DNA of 64,000 nt from Aeromonas caviae (GCF_000819785.1 NZ_CDBK01000014.1:1-64000), one strand, 5' to 3'; numbered from the stretch's first letter, positions 17,639 to 31,345 are shown. Notes: generated from the letters alone by a model not told the origin. Translations and numbers: made by a program.

Positions 17639-18835
17639 ATGACAGTCAAACTCGAGGTCAAATCCCTCTACAAAATCTTCGGCGATCAGCCGGATAAAGC
17701 GTTCAAATTGCTGGCGAAAGGGCATGATCGCGCCAGTATCCTGAAAAAGACCGGACAGACCCTGGGGGTCCAGGATGTCAATTTGGTCATCAACGAAGGG
17801 GAGATCTTCGTGGTGATGGGCCTCTCCGGTTCGGGCAAGTCCACCCTGGTGCGTCTCTTCAACCGGCTGATCGAGCCGACCCGCGGCCAGGTGCTGATCG
17901 ATGGCGAGGACATCGCCGGCATCTCGGAGCGCGAGCTGCGCCAGGTGCGTCGCAAGAAGATCAGCATGGTATTCCAGTCTTTCGCCCTGATGCCGCACCT
18001 GAGTGTGCTGGAAAATACCGCCTTCGGGCTGGAGCTGGCCGGTGTACCGCTGGCGGAGCGCCAGCAGAGCGCCCGTCAGGCGCTCCATCAGGTGGGGCTG
18101 GGACAGTGGATAGAGGCTTATCCGGATGCCCTCTCCGGCGGCATGAAGCAGCGGGTCGGGCTGGCCCGGGCCCTTGCCAATGACCCCGACATCCTGCTGA
18201 TGGACGAAGCTTTCTCCGCGCTGGATCCCCTGATCCGCACCGAAATGCAGGATGAGCTGCTCAAGCTGCAGGCCAGCCAGCAGCGCACCATCGTCTTCAT
18301 CTCCCACGATCTGGACGAGGCGATGCGCATCGGCGATCGCATCGCCATCATGCAGGATGGCCAGCTGGTGCAAGTGGGCACCCCGGACGAGATCCTGAAC
18401 CAGCCCGCCAACGACTATGTGCGCGCCTTCTTTCGCGGGGTGGATCTGGCCCATGTGTTCAGCGCCCGCGACGTGGCCAGCCGCAAGCAGGTGCCCCTTA
18501 TCAAGAAACACACCACCGACGGGCCGGGCAACGCCCTGCGCCAGCTCAAGGAGCTTGAGCGGGAGTTCGGCTACGTGGTGGATCGCAGCCGCCGCTTCCT
18601 CGGGGTCGTCTCGGTGGAGTCGCTCGGTCAGGCGGTAAGGGCCAAAGGCAGCCTGGAGCAGGCGTTGCTGGCGGACATCCAGCCCATCCTGGCGGACACC
18701 GCCCTCAATGAACTGATCAGCCAGGTGGCGGCAGCCCCCTGTCAGGTGCCCGTGGTCGAGGAGGATGGCACTTACCTCGGCCTCATCTCCAAGGCCAATC
18801 TGCTCAATACCCTGGACAGGAGTACTCCGGCATGA
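17639..18835 (+). CDS. proV: Glycine betaine/proline ABC transporter ATP-binding protein
   Basis: A 398-residue ATPase of the ProU osmoprotectant importer. It has Walker [10 protein letters not shown], signature [15 protein letters not shown], Walker [16 protein letters not shown], and a C-terminal CBS-domain pair (residues ~280-398) that gates transport by ionic strength in relatives. AAAGGA precedes ATG 17639, giving [15 protein letters not shown] as in E. coli. It overlaps proW (ATGA). Confidence 0.96.
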   Translation: MTVKLEVKSLYKIFGDQPDKAFKLLAKGHDRASILKKTGQTLGVQDVNLVINEGEIFVVMGLSGSGKSTLVRLFNRLIEPTRGQVLIDGEDIAGISERELRQVRRKKISMVFQSFALMPHLSVLENTAFGLELAGVPLAERQQSARQALHQVGLGQWIEAYPDALSGGMKQRVGLARALANDPDILLMDEAFSALDPLIRTEMQDELLKLQASQQRTIVFISHDLDEAMRIGDRIAIMQDGQLVQVGTPDEILNQPANDYVRAFFRGVDLAHVFSARDVASRKQVPLIKKHTTDGPGNALRQLKELEREFGYVVDRSRRFLGVVSVESLGQAVRAKGSLEQALLADIQPILADTALNELISQVAAAPCQVPVVEEDGTYLGLISKANLLNTLDRSTPA

Positions 18836-19980
18836 AGCTGATGAATCCCCATTTCTTGCTGAGCGGGCTGCTGGCCCTGGTGCTGCTGGCGAGCCCTTCC
18901 CTGCGGGCCGATGAGGTGGCGGCAGACCCCTGGAGCGCGCCTGCGTCCACCGAGGTGTCCGATCCCTGGGGCAGTACCGACACCCAGGCCACCGACTGGC
19001 AGAACCAGATCGAAGCCGCCGACACCACAACCGCCATCGACTGGCTGGATCCTTTCCAGCAGGCGCTGGTGCCGCTGGATACCTGGGTGGAAGGGGGCAT
19101 CGGCTGGCTGGTGGAGAACCTGCGGCCGCTGTTCCAGCTGATCCGCGCACCGGTGGAGCTGACCCTGAACGCCATGACCCATCTGCTGCAGACGGTGCCC
19201 TCCACCCTGATGATGGGGCTCCTGGCCCTGCTTGCCTGGCAACTGGTGAACGGCCGCATGGCGCTCGGCACGCTCGTATCTCTTGTGGGGATCGGGCTCA
19301 TCGGGGCCTGGTCCGATGCCATGGTGACCCTGTCCCTGGTGCTGACCTCGCTGTTCTTCTGTGTGCTGCTGGGGTTGCCCACCGGCATCCTGCTGGCCCG
19401 CAGCGAGCGGCTCTCCACCTGGACCCGGCCGCTGCTGGATGCCATGCAGACCACCCCGGCATTCGTCTACCTCATCCCCATCGTGATGCTGTTTGGCATC
19501 GGCAACGTGCCCGGGGTGGTGGTGACCGTCATCTTCGCCCTGCCGCCCATGATCCGGCTCACCATGCTGGGTATTCGCCAGGTGCCCACGGATCTGGTGG
19601 AGGCGGCCCACTCGTTCGGTGCCAGCCCCTCCCAGTTGCTGTTCAAGGTTCAGCTGCCGCTCGCCATGCCCACCATCATGGCCGGGGTCAACCAGACCCT
19701 GATGCTGGCGCTCTCCATGGTGGTGATCGCCTCCATGATCGCGGTGGGAGGCCTCGGCCAGATGGTGCTGCGCGGCATCGGCCGGCTCGACATGGGGCTC
19801 GCCTCCATCGGCGGCCTCGGCATCGTGCTGCTGGCCATCGTGCTCGACCGCCTCACCCAGGCGATGGGGCAACCGGATCGCACCCGTACCGGCCGCTGGT
19901 ATCAGCACGGCCCCGCCGCCCTGCTGCTGCGCCTGGCCGGCCGTGACAAGAAAATCGATTACAAAGGAGTAAACGCATGA
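18832..19980 (+). CDS. proW: Glycine betaine/proline ABC transporter permease
   Basis: A 382-residue permease with the highly conserved ProW core: [29 protein letters not shown] and [18 protein letters not shown]. Unlike E. coli ProW, it opens with a signal-peptide-like stretch ([18 protein letters not shown]) before the acidic, Trp-rich N-terminal segment. That is either an extra membrane helix or a cleaved signal. Both ends overlap neighbours by ATGA junctions, so proVWX is one operon. Confidence 0.95.
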   Translation: MKLMNPHFLLSGLLALVLLASPSLRADEVAADPWSAPASTEVSDPWGSTDTQATDWQNQIEAADTTTAIDWLDPFQQALVPLDTWVEGGIGWLVENLRPLFQLIRAPVELTLNAMTHLLQTVPSTLMMGLLALLAWQLVNGRMALGTLVSLVGIGLIGAWSDAMVTLSLVLTSLFFCVLLGLPTGILLARSERLSTWTRPLLDAMQTTPAFVYLIPIVMLFGIGNVPGVVVTVIFALPPMIRLTMLGIRQVPTDLVEAAHSFGASPSQLLFKVQLPLAMPTIMAGVNQTLMLALSMVVIASMIAVGGLGQMVLRGIGRLDMGLASIGGLGIVLLAIVLDRLTQAMGQPDRTRTGRWYQHGPAALLLRLAGRDKKIDYKGVNA

Positions 19981-20978
19981 GACCGATCACCAAAGGATTG
20001 ACCCTGGGCACATTGCTGCTGAGTACCCAACTGCTGAGCCCGCTCGCCATGGCCAGCACCGAGTTGCCGGGGGAGGGGGTTCGCGTTCAGCCCCTGCAGA
20101 GCTCCTTGCCGGAAGAGGCCTTCCAGAGCCTGCTGGTGAGCAAGCTGATGGCGCGTCTGGGTTACGATGTCCAGCCCGCCCAGGAGGTGGACTACAACGT
20201 GGCTTATGCCTCGGTGGCCCAGGGAGACGGCACCTTCCTCGCGTTCAACTGGGTGCCGCTGCAGGACAACAAGTACGAGCAGGCGGGAGGCGACAAGGTG
20301 TTCTTCCGTGAGGGCACCTATGTGGCCGGTGCCGCCCAGGGGTACCTCATCGACAAGAAGACCGCGACCCAATACGGCATCACCAACCTGGGCCAGCTCA
20401 AGGATCCCGAGGTGGCGGCGCTGTTTGACGGGGATGGCGACGGCAAGGCCGACCTCATCGGTTGCAACCCCGGCTGGGGCTGCGAGGGGGCGATCAACCA
20501 TCACCTCGACGCCTTTGGTCTGACCCCCACGGTGGCCCACAAGCAGGGCAACTACGCGGCGCTGATCGCCGATACCCTGGCTCGCTACCAGGCCGGCAAG
20601 CCGGTGCTCTATTACACCTGGACCCCCTACTGGCTCAGCAGCGAACTGGTGCCGGGCAAGGATGTGGTGTGGCTGGAAGTCCCCGCCGACGCCCCGGATG
20701 CGGCCAAGACCCGCTTGCCGAACGGCAAGAACTACGGCTTTGCGGTGAACACCATGCACATCGTTGTCAACAAGCGGTTTGCCGAGGCCAATCCGGCCGC
20801 CGCCAAGCTCTTCTCCATCGTCAAGCTGCCGCTCAATGACATCAACGTGCAGAACGGCCTGATGAACAAGGGGCAGAACAAGCCGGCGGACGTGGAGCGT
20901 CATGCCGACGCCTGGCTCAAGGGCCACGAGGCACTGGTGAACGACTGGCTGAATCAGGCGCGCGCTGCCGCCATGTAA
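19977..20978 (+). CDS. proX: Glycine betaine/proline-binding periplasmic protein
   Basis: A 333-residue binding protein with a signal peptide ([17 protein letters not shown]). It has the aromatic ligand box of ProX proteins (FNWVPLQ and [10 protein letters not shown]). [11 protein letters not shown] contains the ProX cysteine pair. It is the last gene of proVWX; a strong terminator follows. Confidence 0.95.
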   Translation: MRPITKGLTLGTLLLSTQLLSPLAMASTELPGEGVRVQPLQSSLPEEAFQSLLVSKLMARLGYDVQPAQEVDYNVAYASVAQGDGTFLAFNWVPLQDNKYEQAGGDKVFFREGTYVAGAAQGYLIDKKTATQYGITNLGQLKDPEVAALFDGDGDGKADLIGCNPGWGCEGAINHHLDAFGLTPTVAHKQGNYAALIADTLARYQAGKPVLYYTWTPYWLSSELVPGKDVVWLEVPADAPDAAKTRLPNGKNYGFAVNTMHIVVNKRFAEANPAAAKLFSIVKLPLNDINVQNGLMNKGQNKPADVERHADAWLKGHEALVNDWLNQARAAAM

Positions 20979-21013
20979 TGAAGGGCGTTACATCACCCTT
21001 TTGCGCAAAGAAA

Positions 21014-21042
21014 AACGCCCGGCAGTTGCCGGGCGTTTTTTG
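21014..21042. terminator. Terminator between proX and cysH
   Basis: AACGCCCGGC/GCCGGGCGTT around AGTT, with A- and T-runs on the two sides, usable by both convergent operons. Confidence 0.9.
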
Positions 21043-21075
21043 TGGGCGGGCGCAGCACATGGCCGGGCCGGGGGA

Positions 21076-21882
21076 TCAGATGCCGGAGCCGTCGCTCTCG
21101 CCACCTTCCTCATGCAGGCCGCACTCGCGCTTGAGGCCGAAGAAGCGGGTCTGCTCCTCGCTCATGCCGGGCTCCCACTTGGCGGTGGTGTGCACGTCGC
21201 CGACCGAGAGGTAACCCTGCTCCCACAGCGGGTGGTAGGGCAGGTCGAACTCCTTGAAATAGTAGAAGACGTCCTTGTTGCTCCAGTCGATCACCGGCAG
21301 GAACTTGAAGCGACCGCGCTGGATGGCCAGCACCGGCAGCTTGCCCCGGCTGCCGGACTGCTCACGGCGCAGGCCCGAGAACCAGGTGCGGGCACCCAGC
21401 TCGTTCAGGGCGCGGTCCATGGGCTCCACCTTGTTGAGCTGGTTGTAGCGGGTGATCCCCTCCACCCCCTGCTCCCACAGGAGGCCGAAGCGGGCCTCCT
21501 GCCAGGCTGGGCTGAGTTCGGCCCGGTAGATCTTGAGGTTGAGCGCGAGACGCTCGGTCAGTTCGTCGATGAAACGGTAGGTCTCGGGGAAGAGGTACCC
21601 GGTGTCGGTCAGCACCACGGGCACGTCGGCCCGCTCGCGGCTCACCAGGTGCAGCATGAGCGCCGCCTGGATGCCGAAACTCGACGACAGCACATGCTCC
21701 CCCGGCAGGTTGGCCAGGGCCCAGCGCACCCGCTCGGGGGCGCTCATGGCGTCCAGCTCCCGGTTGAGGGGGGCCAGCGCCTCGACCTGCTCCTCCCGGC
21801 CCAGGGCCAGCAGGGCGTCGAGGTCGAGCCGGCCGTCGGCGGTGCGCGCCAGCCGGGCTGTATCAGTCTGTTCAGGCTGCAT
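21076..21882 (-). CDS. cysH: Phosphoadenosine phosphosulfate reductase
   Basis: A 268-residue enzyme reducing PAPS to sulfite with thioredoxin. It shows the PP-loop-like [16 protein letters not shown], the [14 protein letters not shown] segment and the C-terminal catalytic cysteine in KRECGLH. It lacks the extra cysteine pairs of the [4Fe-4S] APS reductases. ATG 21882 overlaps the end of cysI by 11 bp and matches the family start better than the upstream frame. Confidence 0.96.
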   Translation of the reverse strand: MQPEQTDTARLARTADGRLDLDALLALGREEQVEALAPLNRELDAMSAPERVRWALANLPGEHVLSSSFGIQAALMLHLVSRERADVPVVLTDTGYLFPETYRFIDELTERLALNLKIYRAELSPAWQEARFGLLWEQGVEGITRYNQLNKVEPMDRALNELGARTWFSGLRREQSGSRGKLPVLAIQRGRFKFLPVIDWSNKDVFYYFKEFDLPYHPLWEQGYLSVGDVHTTAKWEPGMSEEQTRFFGLKRECGLHEEGGESDGSGI

Positions 21883-23584
21883 AGAAGTCCCTCGCGGAGT
21901 CGATAACCGGGGCGATGATCCCGGCGCGAATGACAAAATCGCCGAAGCACTCGTTCAGGTTGCGCTCGCTCGCCCAGCGGCCGATCAGGGCGTCCAGTTC
22001 GGCCAGGATCTGCGGCTCGGTGATGTTCTCCAGGTGCAGGCGCGGGATGCGGGTCCCCTCGAGGTTGCCCCCCAGGTGCAGGTTGTAGCGACCCGGCGCC
22101 TTGCCCACCAGACCCACTTCCGCCAGCATGGCGCGGCCGCAGCCGTTGGGGCAGCCGGTGACCCGGAAGATGATGGCGTCATCCGCCAGGCCGTGCTTGG
22201 CCAGCAGCCCCTCGATGTCGGTGACGAAGGCAGGCAGCATGCGCTCGGCCTCGGCCATCGCCAGGGGGCAGGTGGGCAGGGCCACACAGGCCATGGACTG
22301 CTTGCGCTGCTCGCTCACGCCGTCATCCAGCAGACCGTACTGGCGCGCCAGGGCTTCGATGCGTGCCTTCTCGCCGGCAGGCACGCCCGCGATGATGAGG
22401 TTCTGGTTGGCGGTGAGGCGGAAGTCCCCCTGATGCACCTTGGCGATCTCCAGCATGCCGGTCTTGAGGGGCTTGCCCGGGAAGTCCAGCAGGCGGCCGT
22501 TCTCGATAAACAGGGTCAGGTGGTGCTTGCCGTCGATCCCCTCCACCCAGCCGAAGCGATCGCCACGGCTGGTGAATTCATAGGGGTGAACCGGCCCGAA
22601 CTGGATGCCGGCGCGGTTCTCCACCTCGGCCTTGAAGGCCTCGACCCCCACCCGTTCAAGGGTGTACTTGGTCTTGGCGTTCTTGCGGTTGACCCGGTTG
22701 CCCCAGTCGCGCTGGGTGCTGACCACGGCGGCCGCCACCTCCAGCACGTGGGAGAGCGGAATGAAGCCAAAGTCGCTCGCCTTGCGCGGGTAGGTGGTGG
22801 TGTCGCCGTGGGTCATGGCCAGACCGCCCCCCACCAGCACGTTGAAGCCCACCAGCTTGCCGTGATCGGCAATGGCCACGAAGTTGAGATCGTTGGCGTG
22901 GATGTCCACATCGTTGTGGGGCGGGATGACCACGGTTGTCTTGAATTTGCGCGGCAGGTAGTTGGAGCCCAGGATCGGCTCCTCGTCACCCCCCAGCTTC
23001 TCGCCATCCAGCCAGATCTCCACGTAGGCGCGGGTCTTGGGCAGCAGGTGCTCGGAGATCTTCTTGGCCCACTCGTAGGCCTCCTGGTGCAACTCGGACT
23101 CCACCGGGTTGCTGGTGCAGAGTACGTTGCGGTTCACGTCCCCCGCGGTGGCGATGGAGTCGATACCTGTGCTGTTGAGGGTCTGGTGCATCAGCTTGAT
23201 GTCGCGCTTCAGTACCCCGTGGAACTGGAAGGTCTGGCGGGTGGTCAGGCGGATGCTGCCGTACATGCTGTGTTCTTCGGCGAACTTGTCGATCACCTGC
23301 CACTGGGCCGGGGTGATGATGCCGCCGGGTAGGCGGGCGCGCAGCATGACGTTGTGCAGGGGCTCCAGCTTCTGGGCGGCGCGCTCCGGGCGGATGTCGC
23401 GGTCATCCTGCTGATACATGCCGTGGAAGCGGATCAGCTGGAAGTTGTCGCCGTTGAAGCCGCCGGTGAGCGGGTCCTGCAGATCTTCGGCGATGGTGCC
23501 GCGCAGGAAGTTGCTCTCGCGCTTGAGGCGTTCGTTGTCAGCCAGCGGCCCTTCGACCGGTCCCGGAATAAGTTGTTTGCTCAT
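21872..23584 (-). CDS. cysI: Sulfite reductase [NADPH] hemoprotein beta subunit
   Basis: A 570-residue siroheme protein reducing sulfite to sulfide. The cluster ligands are C433/C439 ([10 protein letters not shown]) and C478/C482 (TGCPNGCG), one residue before the E. coli numbers. ATG 23584 shares its A with the cysJ stop (TGATG), so translation is coupled to cysJ. A TTG codon one position upstream is not the start. Confidence 0.97.
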   Translation of the reverse strand: MSKQLIPGPVEGPLADNERLKRESNFLRGTIAEDLQDPLTGGFNGDNFQLIRFHGMYQQDDRDIRPERAAQKLEPLHNVMLRARLPGGIITPAQWQVIDKFAEEHSMYGSIRLTTRQTFQFHGVLKRDIKLMHQTLNSTGIDSIATAGDVNRNVLCTSNPVESELHQEAYEWAKKISEHLLPKTRAYVEIWLDGEKLGGDEEPILGSNYLPRKFKTTVVIPPHNDVDIHANDLNFVAIADHGKLVGFNVLVGGGLAMTHGDTTTYPRKASDFGFIPLSHVLEVAAAVVSTQRDWGNRVNRKNAKTKYTLERVGVEAFKAEVENRAGIQFGPVHPYEFTSRGDRFGWVEGIDGKHHLTLFIENGRLLDFPGKPLKTGMLEIAKVHQGDFRLTANQNLIIAGVPAGEKARIEALARQYGLLDDGVSEQRKQSMACVALPTCPLAMAEAERMLPAFVTDIEGLLAKHGLADDAIIFRVTGCPNGCGRAMLAEVGLVGKAPGRYNLHLGGNLEGTRIPRLHLENITEPQILAELDALIGRWASERNLNECFGDFVIRAGIIAPVIDSARDFYAA

Positions 23585-25371
23585 CAATAGACATCCCTTT
23601 GATAACGTTTGGCACGACGCAATTCGCTCAGATACTCTTCTGCTTCCTCACGGCTCTTGTGGCCGTGTTCCGCAATCACTTCCAGCAGGGCTTCCTGCAC
23701 ATCCTTCGCCATGTGGTTGGCGTCGCCACACACATAGAAGTGAGCGCCTGCTTCCAGCCACTGGTAGAGCTCAAGCCCTGCCTCGCGCAGGCGGTCCTGC
23801 ACATAAATCTTGTTGGCCTGATCCCGGCTGAAGGCCAGGGAGATCTTGGACAGCAGGCCCGATTTCACATAACGCTGCCACTCCACCTGATAGAGGAAGT
23901 CCTGGGTGAAGTGGGGGTTGCCGAAGAAGAGCCAGTTCTTGCCCTCTGCCCCCTGTGCTTCCCGCTCCTGCAGGAAAGCGCGGAACGGGGCAATGCCGGT
24001 GCCCGGGCCCACCATGATGACGGGGGTGTCGGGATTGGCGGGCAGGCGGAAGTTGTCGTTGTGCTCCACGAACACCCGGACCTCGGCATCTTCCGGCAGA
24101 CGGTCCGCCAGATAGGAGGAGGCGCCGCCGCTTCGCACTGTGCCATCTTCTTGGGGGTAGCGCACCACGCCGACGGTCAGGTGCACCTCTTCTTCCACCT
24201 CGCTCTGGGCGGAGGCGATGGAGTAGAGGCGGGGGGTGAGGGGGCGCAGCAGTGCGATCAGTTGATCGGCACTCAAGGAAGCCGGGAAGCGTTTCAGTAC
24301 GTCCACCACCTGTGCGCTGGCCACCAGGGCGTTGACCTGGGCCTTGTCACCGGCCAGATCTTTGAGCGCCGCGTTGTCCGTGATCTCGGCGAGGCCAGTG
24401 ATCAGGCCCCCGTGCAACCGGGTCAGCTCGTAGTGACGGGTCAGCGCCTCGCGCAGGCTGCCATGGGGGGTGGCCTCATCACCGGTCAGACCGGTCAGGG
24501 CCAGCACTTCCCCCACGAGATCGGCGTCGTTGTCGAACCAGATGCCGAGCGCATCCCCCGGCTGGTAGGTGATGCCGGACTCTTCCAGGTTGATCTCGAT
24601 GTGGCGGATGTCCTTGGTGGAGTCGCGGCCGGTGATCTTCTGGTTCACCGAGAGTCTGGCGGGGAAGGGGTTCTCCTTGTTGTACTGGCTGTGGCCGACG
24701 GCGGCCTGCACCGAGCCCGCCACGCTGGCGGTCGCGGCGCCGGCAGAGAGGGTGGCGGCGACCGCCGCAACGGCCTGCTCGCCCCAGGCCTTGGCGGCAT
24801 CCTGATAATCCACATCGAGGCTAGCTAGCTCATGGATGCGCTCGGCCCCCGCTTTGGCGAGGAAACCATCGAAATCCTTGCCGGTCTGGCAGAAGAACTC
24901 ATAGGAGCTGTCACCCAGCCCCAGCACGGCAAACTTGAGCCCTTCCAGCTTGCCGACCTTGCCCTTTTTGAGCTGCTCGAACAGATCGACGGCGCTCTCG
25001 GGGGGCTCCCCCTCCCCGTAAGTGCTCACTACCACCAGCAGGTGGCTCTCTTTCTTGAGCTGCTTGGGTTTGTAGTCCGCCATGGAGGTGAGGGTCACCG
25101 GCAGGCCGCGGGCCTCGGCCTGGGCCTTGATGGCGCTGGCCACGCCCTTGGCATTCCCGGTCTGGGAGCCGTAGAGAATGGTCAGGCTGCCGCCGGGAGC
25201 CGCGGCTTCTGCGCCTGCGCTCGCCACGGGCTGGACGCCCGCCTGGGAGAGGCCGTAGAGATAACCGCTGACCCAGGCCAGTTGCTGGGTATTGAGGGTG
25301 GTGAGAACTTGGTTGAGCTGGCGCTGCTGTTCGTCAGAGAGCGGGCTCAGGATGGGGGCTGTCAATGGCAT
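23584..25371 (-). CDS. cysJ: Sulfite reductase [NADPH] flavoprotein alpha subunit
   Basis: A 595-residue electron-transfer subunit. It has a flavodoxin-like FMN domain ([14 protein letters not shown], residues ~65-205), a linker, an FAD domain ([12 protein letters not shown]), and an NADPH-binding end ([18 protein letters not shown], then [14 protein letters not shown]). It is first in cysJIH. ATG 25371 is preferred; a GTG lies immediately before it. The 200-bp upstream gap is AT-rich and probably holds the CysB-controlled promoter. Confidence 0.96.
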   Translation of the reverse strand: MPLTAPILSPLSDEQQRQLNQVLTTLNTQQLAWVSGYLYGLSQAGVQPVASAGAEAAAPGGSLTILYGSQTGNAKGVASAIKAQAEARGLPVTLTSMADYKPKQLKKESHLLVVVSTYGEGEPPESAVDLFEQLKKGKVGKLEGLKFAVLGLGDSSYEFFCQTGKDFDGFLAKAGAERIHELASLDVDYQDAAKAWGEQAVAAVAATLSAGAATASVAGSVQAAVGHSQYNKENPFPARLSVNQKITGRDSTKDIRHIEINLEESGITYQPGDALGIWFDNDADLVGEVLALTGLTGDEATPHGSLREALTRHYELTRLHGGLITGLAEITDNAALKDLAGDKAQVNALVASAQVVDVLKRFPASLSADQLIALLRPLTPRLYSIASAQSEVEEEVHLTVGVVRYPQEDGTVRSGGASSYLADRLPEDAEVRVFVEHNDNFRLPANPDTPVIMVGPGTGIAPFRAFLQEREAQGAEGKNWLFFGNPHFTQDFLYQVEWQRYVKSGLLSKISLAFSRDQANKIYVQDRLREAGLELYQWLEAGAHFYVCGDANHMAKDVQEALLEVIAEHGHKSREEAEEYLSELRRAKRYQRDVY

Positions 25372-25569
25372 CACACATGTCTTCCATGGTCTGATTTTTG
25401 GTCAGGGTAAGGGGTGTAATGAATAACAACAAAGAATAAAAATATCTTCTTTATGCGATTTATGAATTTATAAAGCCAAAATCCATCTCAGCCCCGGGGC
25501 GCCCGTGATATAAAAATGGCCTTGCCGAGCCCCCTGTCCCGGGGATCTCTCATGCCCCAAGGAGCAACC

Positions 25570-26367
25570 ATGTCCCGTTTCTTTCATGTCAACGCCTTCA
25601 GCCATCACCCCTTCGGAGGCAACCCCGCCGTGGTGGTGCTGGGGGAAGCGCGGCCCGACGCCGAGCTGCAGGCCATGGCAGCGGAGTTCAACCTCTCTGA
25701 GAGCGCCTTTCTGACCCAACTGGGGGAGGAGCATTACGGGTTGCGCTGGTTCACCCCGCAAGTGGAGGTGGACTTGTGCGGCCATGGCACCCTGGCGGCG
25801 GCCCATGTGCTGTGGCAGACGGGGGCGGTGGCCGAAGATCAGCCCATCCGCTTCGCGACCCGCAGCGGCGAGTTGGTTGCCCGGCGGGAAGGGGAGTGGA
25901 TCTGGCTCGACTTCCCGCGTATCTCTCTGGCTCCTCTTGAGCTGGATCCTGCCTATGGGGCAGCCCTCGGCTGCCAGCCGCTGCAAACCCTGGCGGTCGG
26001 GGCCAAGTTCCTGCTTGAGCTCGCCAGCGAGGAGGCGGTCCGCGCGCTTACCCCCGATTTTCACGCCCTGCGGGCGCTGCCGGGCCGGGGGATCATGGTG
26101 ACGGCGCCATCGAGCCGGAAGGAGGACGACTTCGTCTCCCGCTACTTCGCCCCCTGGGTAGGAGTGGACGAGGATCCGGTGACCGGCTCCAACCACTGCG
26201 CCCTGGTGCCCTTCTGGGCCGATCGGCTCGGCAAACGGCAATTGCGGGCCCGCCAGATCTCGGCCCGGGGTGGGGATCTCAGGCTGGAATTGCAGGAGGG
26301 GCGGGTGCTGATGGCGGGCCGGGCACTGACCCTGTGGCAGGGGGAGTGGCTGCTGCCGCCGGCCTGA
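25570..26367 (+). CDS. PhzF family isomerase/epimerase
   Basis: A 265-residue protein of the PhzF/diaminopimelate-epimerase fold. The conserved elements are VNAFSHHPFGGNPAVVVL, the catalytic glutamate in NLSESAFL, CGHGTLAAAHVL, and DEDPVTGSNHCALVPFW. The substrate is not predictable; most family members outside phenazine clusters are uncharacterised, and no phenazine genes are nearby. AAGGAGC before ATG 25570 fixes the start. It is convergent with lysS. Confidence 0.85.
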   Translation: MSRFFHVNAFSHHPFGGNPAVVVLGEARPDAELQAMAAEFNLSESAFLTQLGEEHYGLRWFTPQVEVDLCGHGTLAAAHVLWQTGAVAEDQPIRFATRSGELVARREGEWIWLDFPRISLAPLELDPAYGAALGCQPLQTLAVGAKFLLELASEEAVRALTPDFHALRALPGRGIMVTAPSSRKEDDFVSRYFAPWVGVDEDPVTGSNHCALVPFWADRLGKRQLRARQISARGGDLRLELQEGRVLMAGRALTLWQGEWLLPPA

Positions 26368-26422
26368 TAAGCGGCAAGTTGGTGGCGTATTGAAGGTTCG
26401 CCACCGGTTGTGTCCGTCATAA

Positions 26423-26450
26423 AAAACGCCCCGCAATTGCGGGGCGTTTT
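26423..26450. terminator. Bidirectional terminator between the phzF-like gene and lysS
   Basis: AAAACGCCCCGC/GCGGGGCGTTTT around AATT, symmetrical, with A- and T-runs. Confidence 0.92.
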
Positions 26451-26498
26451 GATTGCCATGGACGGCAGCGTTTTGCTACGGCCCTGTTTCTGCGGCGC

Positions 26499-28034
<1,536 letters not shown>

Positions 28035-28054
28035 GGTGATTCCTGCTGCTCTGT

Positions 28055-29153
28055 TTACAGGCCTGATTTCAGGCTGGCTTCGATAAACTTGTCCAAGTCG
28101 CCGTCGAGTACCGATTGGGTATTGCGGGTTTCGACGCCGGTGCGCAGATCCTTGATACGGGAATCATCCAGTACGTAGGAGCGGATCTGGCTGCCCCAGC
28201 CGATGTCGGACTTGGTCTCTTCGAGGGCTTGCTTCTCAGCGTTCTGCTTTTGAATTTCCAGCTCGTAGAGCTTGGCCTTCAACTGCTTCATACACTGATC
28301 TTTGTTCTTGTGCTGGGAACGGTCGTTCTGGCACTGCACCACCACGCCGGTCGGCACGTGGGTGATACGCACCGCGGACTCGGTCCGGTTGACGTGCTGA
28401 CCACCGGCACCGGAGGCGCGGTAGACGTCGATGCGAAGATCAGCCGGGTTGATCTCGATCTCGATGTCATCATCGATCTCGGGGTAGACGAACACGGAGC
28501 AGAACGAGGTGTGGCGACGGCCGCCGGAATCGAACGGCGACTTGCGTACCAGACGGTGCACGCCGGTCTCGGTGCGCAGCCAGCCGAAGGCATACTCGCC
28601 GGTGAACTTGATGGTGGCGGACTTGATGCCGGCCACGTCGCCCTCGGAGCATTCGATGAGCTCGGGCTTGTAGCCGTGGGCATCGCCCCAGCGCAGGTAC
28701 ATGCGCAGCACCATGTTGGCCCAGTCCTGGGCCTCGGTGCCACCGGAACCGGACTGGATGTCGATGTAGCAGTCGGAACCGTCGTGCTGACCGGAGAACA
28801 TGCGACGGAACTCGAGATCCACCAGCTTGGCCTCCAGCTCGTCCGCTTCGACCACGGCTTCGTTGAAGGTCTCTTCGTCTTCGCCTTCGACGGCCAGGCT
28901 GACCAGCATCTCGACGTCATCGACGCCCTGGGTCAGGGTATCGATGGTGCTGACGACGTTCTCCAGGGAGACGCGCTCCTTGCCCAGCGCCTGTGCGCGC
29001 TCGGGTTCGTTCCAGACATCCGGCTGTTCCAGCTCGGCATTGACCTCTTCTAGACGCTCTTTCTTGGCGTCATAGTCAAAGGTACCCCCTAAGCAGCTCG
29101 GTCCTCTCAGACAGCTCCTTAAGCTTGTTTAATACAGGATTGACTTCAAACAT
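28055..29153 (-). CDS. prfB: Peptide chain release factor 2 (programmed +1 frameshift)
   Basis: RF2 ends translation at UGA and UAA. The gene is split between two frames: 25 codons from ATG 29153 end at an in-frame TGA (29076-29078). The remaining 340 residues lie in the +1 frame starting with GAC (29075-29077), giving 365 residues as in E. coli. The tripeptide SPF (stop recognition) is in [12 protein letters not shown], and GGQ (peptide release) is in [14 protein letters not shown] simple gene caller would report only the downstream part. Upstream is a 250-bp divergent gap to a chemoreceptor gene. Confidence 0.97.
29075..29090 (-). promoter_or_regulatory. prfB programmed frameshift site
   Basis: Read on the minus strand: AGGGGG (internal Shine-Dalgarno-like, 29085-29090), TAC, then the slippery CTT followed by TGA and C. 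It is identical to the E. coli site apart from TAC for TAT. Low RF2 slows reading of TGA and favours the shift, giving autoregulation. Confidence 0.96.
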
Positions 29154-29405
29154 CGTGAAAACTCTCGGGGTCGATGTGATTTAAAAACGGGATATTCTAG
29201 CCAATTGCAGAAGGAATAAACAGGGTTGGCTGGCCCCGCTCTTTTTCCTGCTCCAATTTTCCGCAGCATTTTTAAAATTTCCGCGTAAAATATCGTCACT
29301 CACGCCATTCTCCGCTTTAGTTTTACGCAGATTGGCCGCTAACAACACACAGTGCCACGCACTCCCGATTGATCCTGTTCCCGACCCCCACAAGAAGAAA
29401 ACACG

Positions 29406-31277
29406 ATGAAAAACCTATCACTCAAGCAGAAGATACTGTTGTCTGTGGTCATCGCCTTGTCACTGGTGATCCTGCTGCTCTCCTGGCAGAGCTACACCAG
29501 CCAGAAGTCCATGCTGCTGCAAGGCAGTCAGGAACAGGTGCAGCGCCTTGGCAGCCAGCAGGCCGCCAGCGTCAGCGACTGGCTTGCCGCCCGTCGTGAC
29601 GTCATCCAGGCCCTTGGCAACAAGGCCGGTGCCGAGCCCCTCAACGCCCTGCAACAGGCCCAGGTGTCCGGCCGTTTCCAGCTCACCTATTTTGGTGAGG
29701 GCAGTGGCAAGATGAACGACTCCGACCCCTCCATCAACCGCGACGGTTACGATCCCCGCTCCCGTGGCTGGTATCAGGAAGCCATGGCCAAGGGCGGCAT
29801 GATCGTCACCAAACCCTACCTCGACGTGGCCTACAACATTCTGGTGGTGACCCTGGCCCAGCCTGCCCAGGGCGGCGTGGTGGGGGGGGATCTCTCCATT
29901 GCCTCCCTGGTGGATGACATCACCAAGATGAAGCTGCCTGCGGACGGCTTCGCCATCCTGATGCACAAGGATGGCACCGTCATCGCCTACAAGGATGCGG
30001 CCAAGGCGATGAAGCCAGCCAGCGAGATCGACAACGATCTGACCAATGCCCTGATCGAGCAGAGCAAGGCGAGCAACAGCCTGGTGCCTGCTTTCTTCGA
30101 CAACGAGGGGCGTGACAAGCTGCTGTGGGCGACGGACATTCCGGACACCGACTGGGAGCTGGTGCTGGTACTGGACAAGAGCACCCTGGAGGCGCCGCTC
30201 TCCTCCCTGCTGATGACCCAGCTCGGCCTGGCCCTGCTGGTGCTGGTGGGCAGCATCCTCGCCATCTCCTGGCTGGTCAGCCTGCTGCTCGGTCCCCTCA
30301 CCAAGGTGTCCCAGGCCCTGGCCCGCATCGCCGACGGTAACGGCGATCTGACCCAGCGTATCAAGATCGACGCCAATGACGAAGTGGGCCAGCTCGCCGG
30401 CAGCTTCAACCGCTTCGTGGGCAGCCAGCATCAGCTCATCGCCAACATCCGTCAGCTTGCCAACGAGCTGAACGCCGATGCCGAACGCAGTCTGGTGACC
30501 AACCAGGCCGCGGTGGAAGAGCTGCAGCGCCAGCAACAGGAGGTGACCATGGTCGCCACCGCCGTCACCGAGATGGCGAGTGCCACCATGGAGATCGCGG
30601 GCAACGCCGAGAACACCGCTGCCGCCGCCCAGCAATCCGCCCAGAGCAGTGAACAGGGCAAGATCCTGGTGAACCAGACTCGCCAGTCCATCAACAACCT
30701 GGCCGAGGAAGTGGGGCAGGCGACCGGCGTCATCGGTGAGCTGAGCCGTCACGCCCAGGCCATCTCCGGCATCCTCTCCACCATCCAGGGCATCGCCGAG
30801 CAGACCAACCTGCTGGCGCTGAACGCGGCCATTGAAGCGGCCCGTGCCGGCGAACAGGGTCGCGGTTTCGCCGTGGTGGCGGACGAGGTGCGGGTGCTGT
30901 CGCGCCGTACCCAGGATTCCACCCAGGAGATCCAGTCCACCATCGAAACCCTGCAACAGACCACGGCCCGCGCGGTGAGCCTGATGCAGACCAGCCAGGG
31001 GTTGGCAGACAACAGCGTGAAGGATGCCGACGCTGCCGCTGCGGCCCTGGAGGAGATAACCCAGGCCGTCAGCCTCATCTCCGACATGGCGGGCCAGATC
31101 GCCACCGCCGCCGAGGAGCAGACCCAGGTGACCGGTGAAATCACCCAGAACACCACCGCCATCAAGGATGTGAGCGACGAGATCACCGCTTCCGCCATGC
31201 GCGACCTGGATCAGGCGCACAACCTCAAGGGGCGAGCCACCAATCTGAACCAGCAGGTGTCGACCTTTATTTTGTAA
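29406..31277 (+). CDS. Methyl-accepting chemotaxis protein with dCache sensor
   Basis: A 623-residue transmembrane chemoreceptor. TM1 is at ~8-28 ([15 protein letters not shown]), and a periplasmic dCache-type sensor spans ~35-265 ([28 protein letters not shown]). TM2 is at ~275-298, then HAMP. The cytoplasmic signalling hairpin tip is at ~465-482 ([19 protein letters not shown], then [15 protein letters not shown]). There is no C-terminal NWETF-type pentapeptide. The ligand is unknown, although the dCache core often binds amino acids. It is a monocistronic gene divergent from prfB. Confidence 0.93.
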   Translation: MKNLSLKQKILLSVVIALSLVILLLSWQSYTSQKSMLLQGSQEQVQRLGSQQAASVSDWLAARRDVIQALGNKAGAEPLNALQQAQVSGRFQLTYFGEGSGKMNDSDPSINRDGYDPRSRGWYQEAMAKGGMIVTKPYLDVAYNILVVTLAQPAQGGVVGGDLSIASLVDDITKMKLPADGFAILMHKDGTVIAYKDAAKAMKPASEIDNDLTNALIEQSKASNSLVPAFFDNEGRDKLLWATDIPDTDWELVLVLDKSTLEAPLSSLLMTQLGLALLVLVGSILAISWLVSLLLGPLTKVSQALARIADGNGDLTQRIKIDANDEVGQLAGSFNRFVGSQHQLIANIRQLANELNADAERSLVTNQAAVEELQRQQQEVTMVATAVTEMASATMEIAGNAENTAAAAQQSAQSSEQGKILVNQTRQSINNLAEEVGQATGVIGELSRHAQAISGILSTIQGIAEQTNLLALNAAIEAARAGEQGRGFAVVADEVRVLSRRTQDSTQEIQSTIETLQQTTARAVSLMQTSQGLADNSVKDADAAAAALEEITQAVSLISDMAGQIATAAEEQTQVTGEITQNTTAIKDVSDEITASAMRDLDQAHNLKGRATNLNQQVSTFIL

Positions 31278-31312
31278 GGAAGGTCAGGCCGCAGTCCTAC
31301 CGTGGCGTCAGT

Positions 31313-31345
31313 AAAAAGCCCCGCACCTTGGTGCGGGGCTTTTTG
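31313..31345 (+). terminator. Terminator after the dCache chemoreceptor gene
   Basis: A 15-bp stem (AAAAAGCCCCGCACC with its complement) and a T-run. Confidence 0.9.

Noticed and set aside
25375-25569. Phenazine gene cluster suggested by the PhzF-like protein
   Set aside because: No other phz gene is present; PhzF folds are common outside phenazine synthesis.
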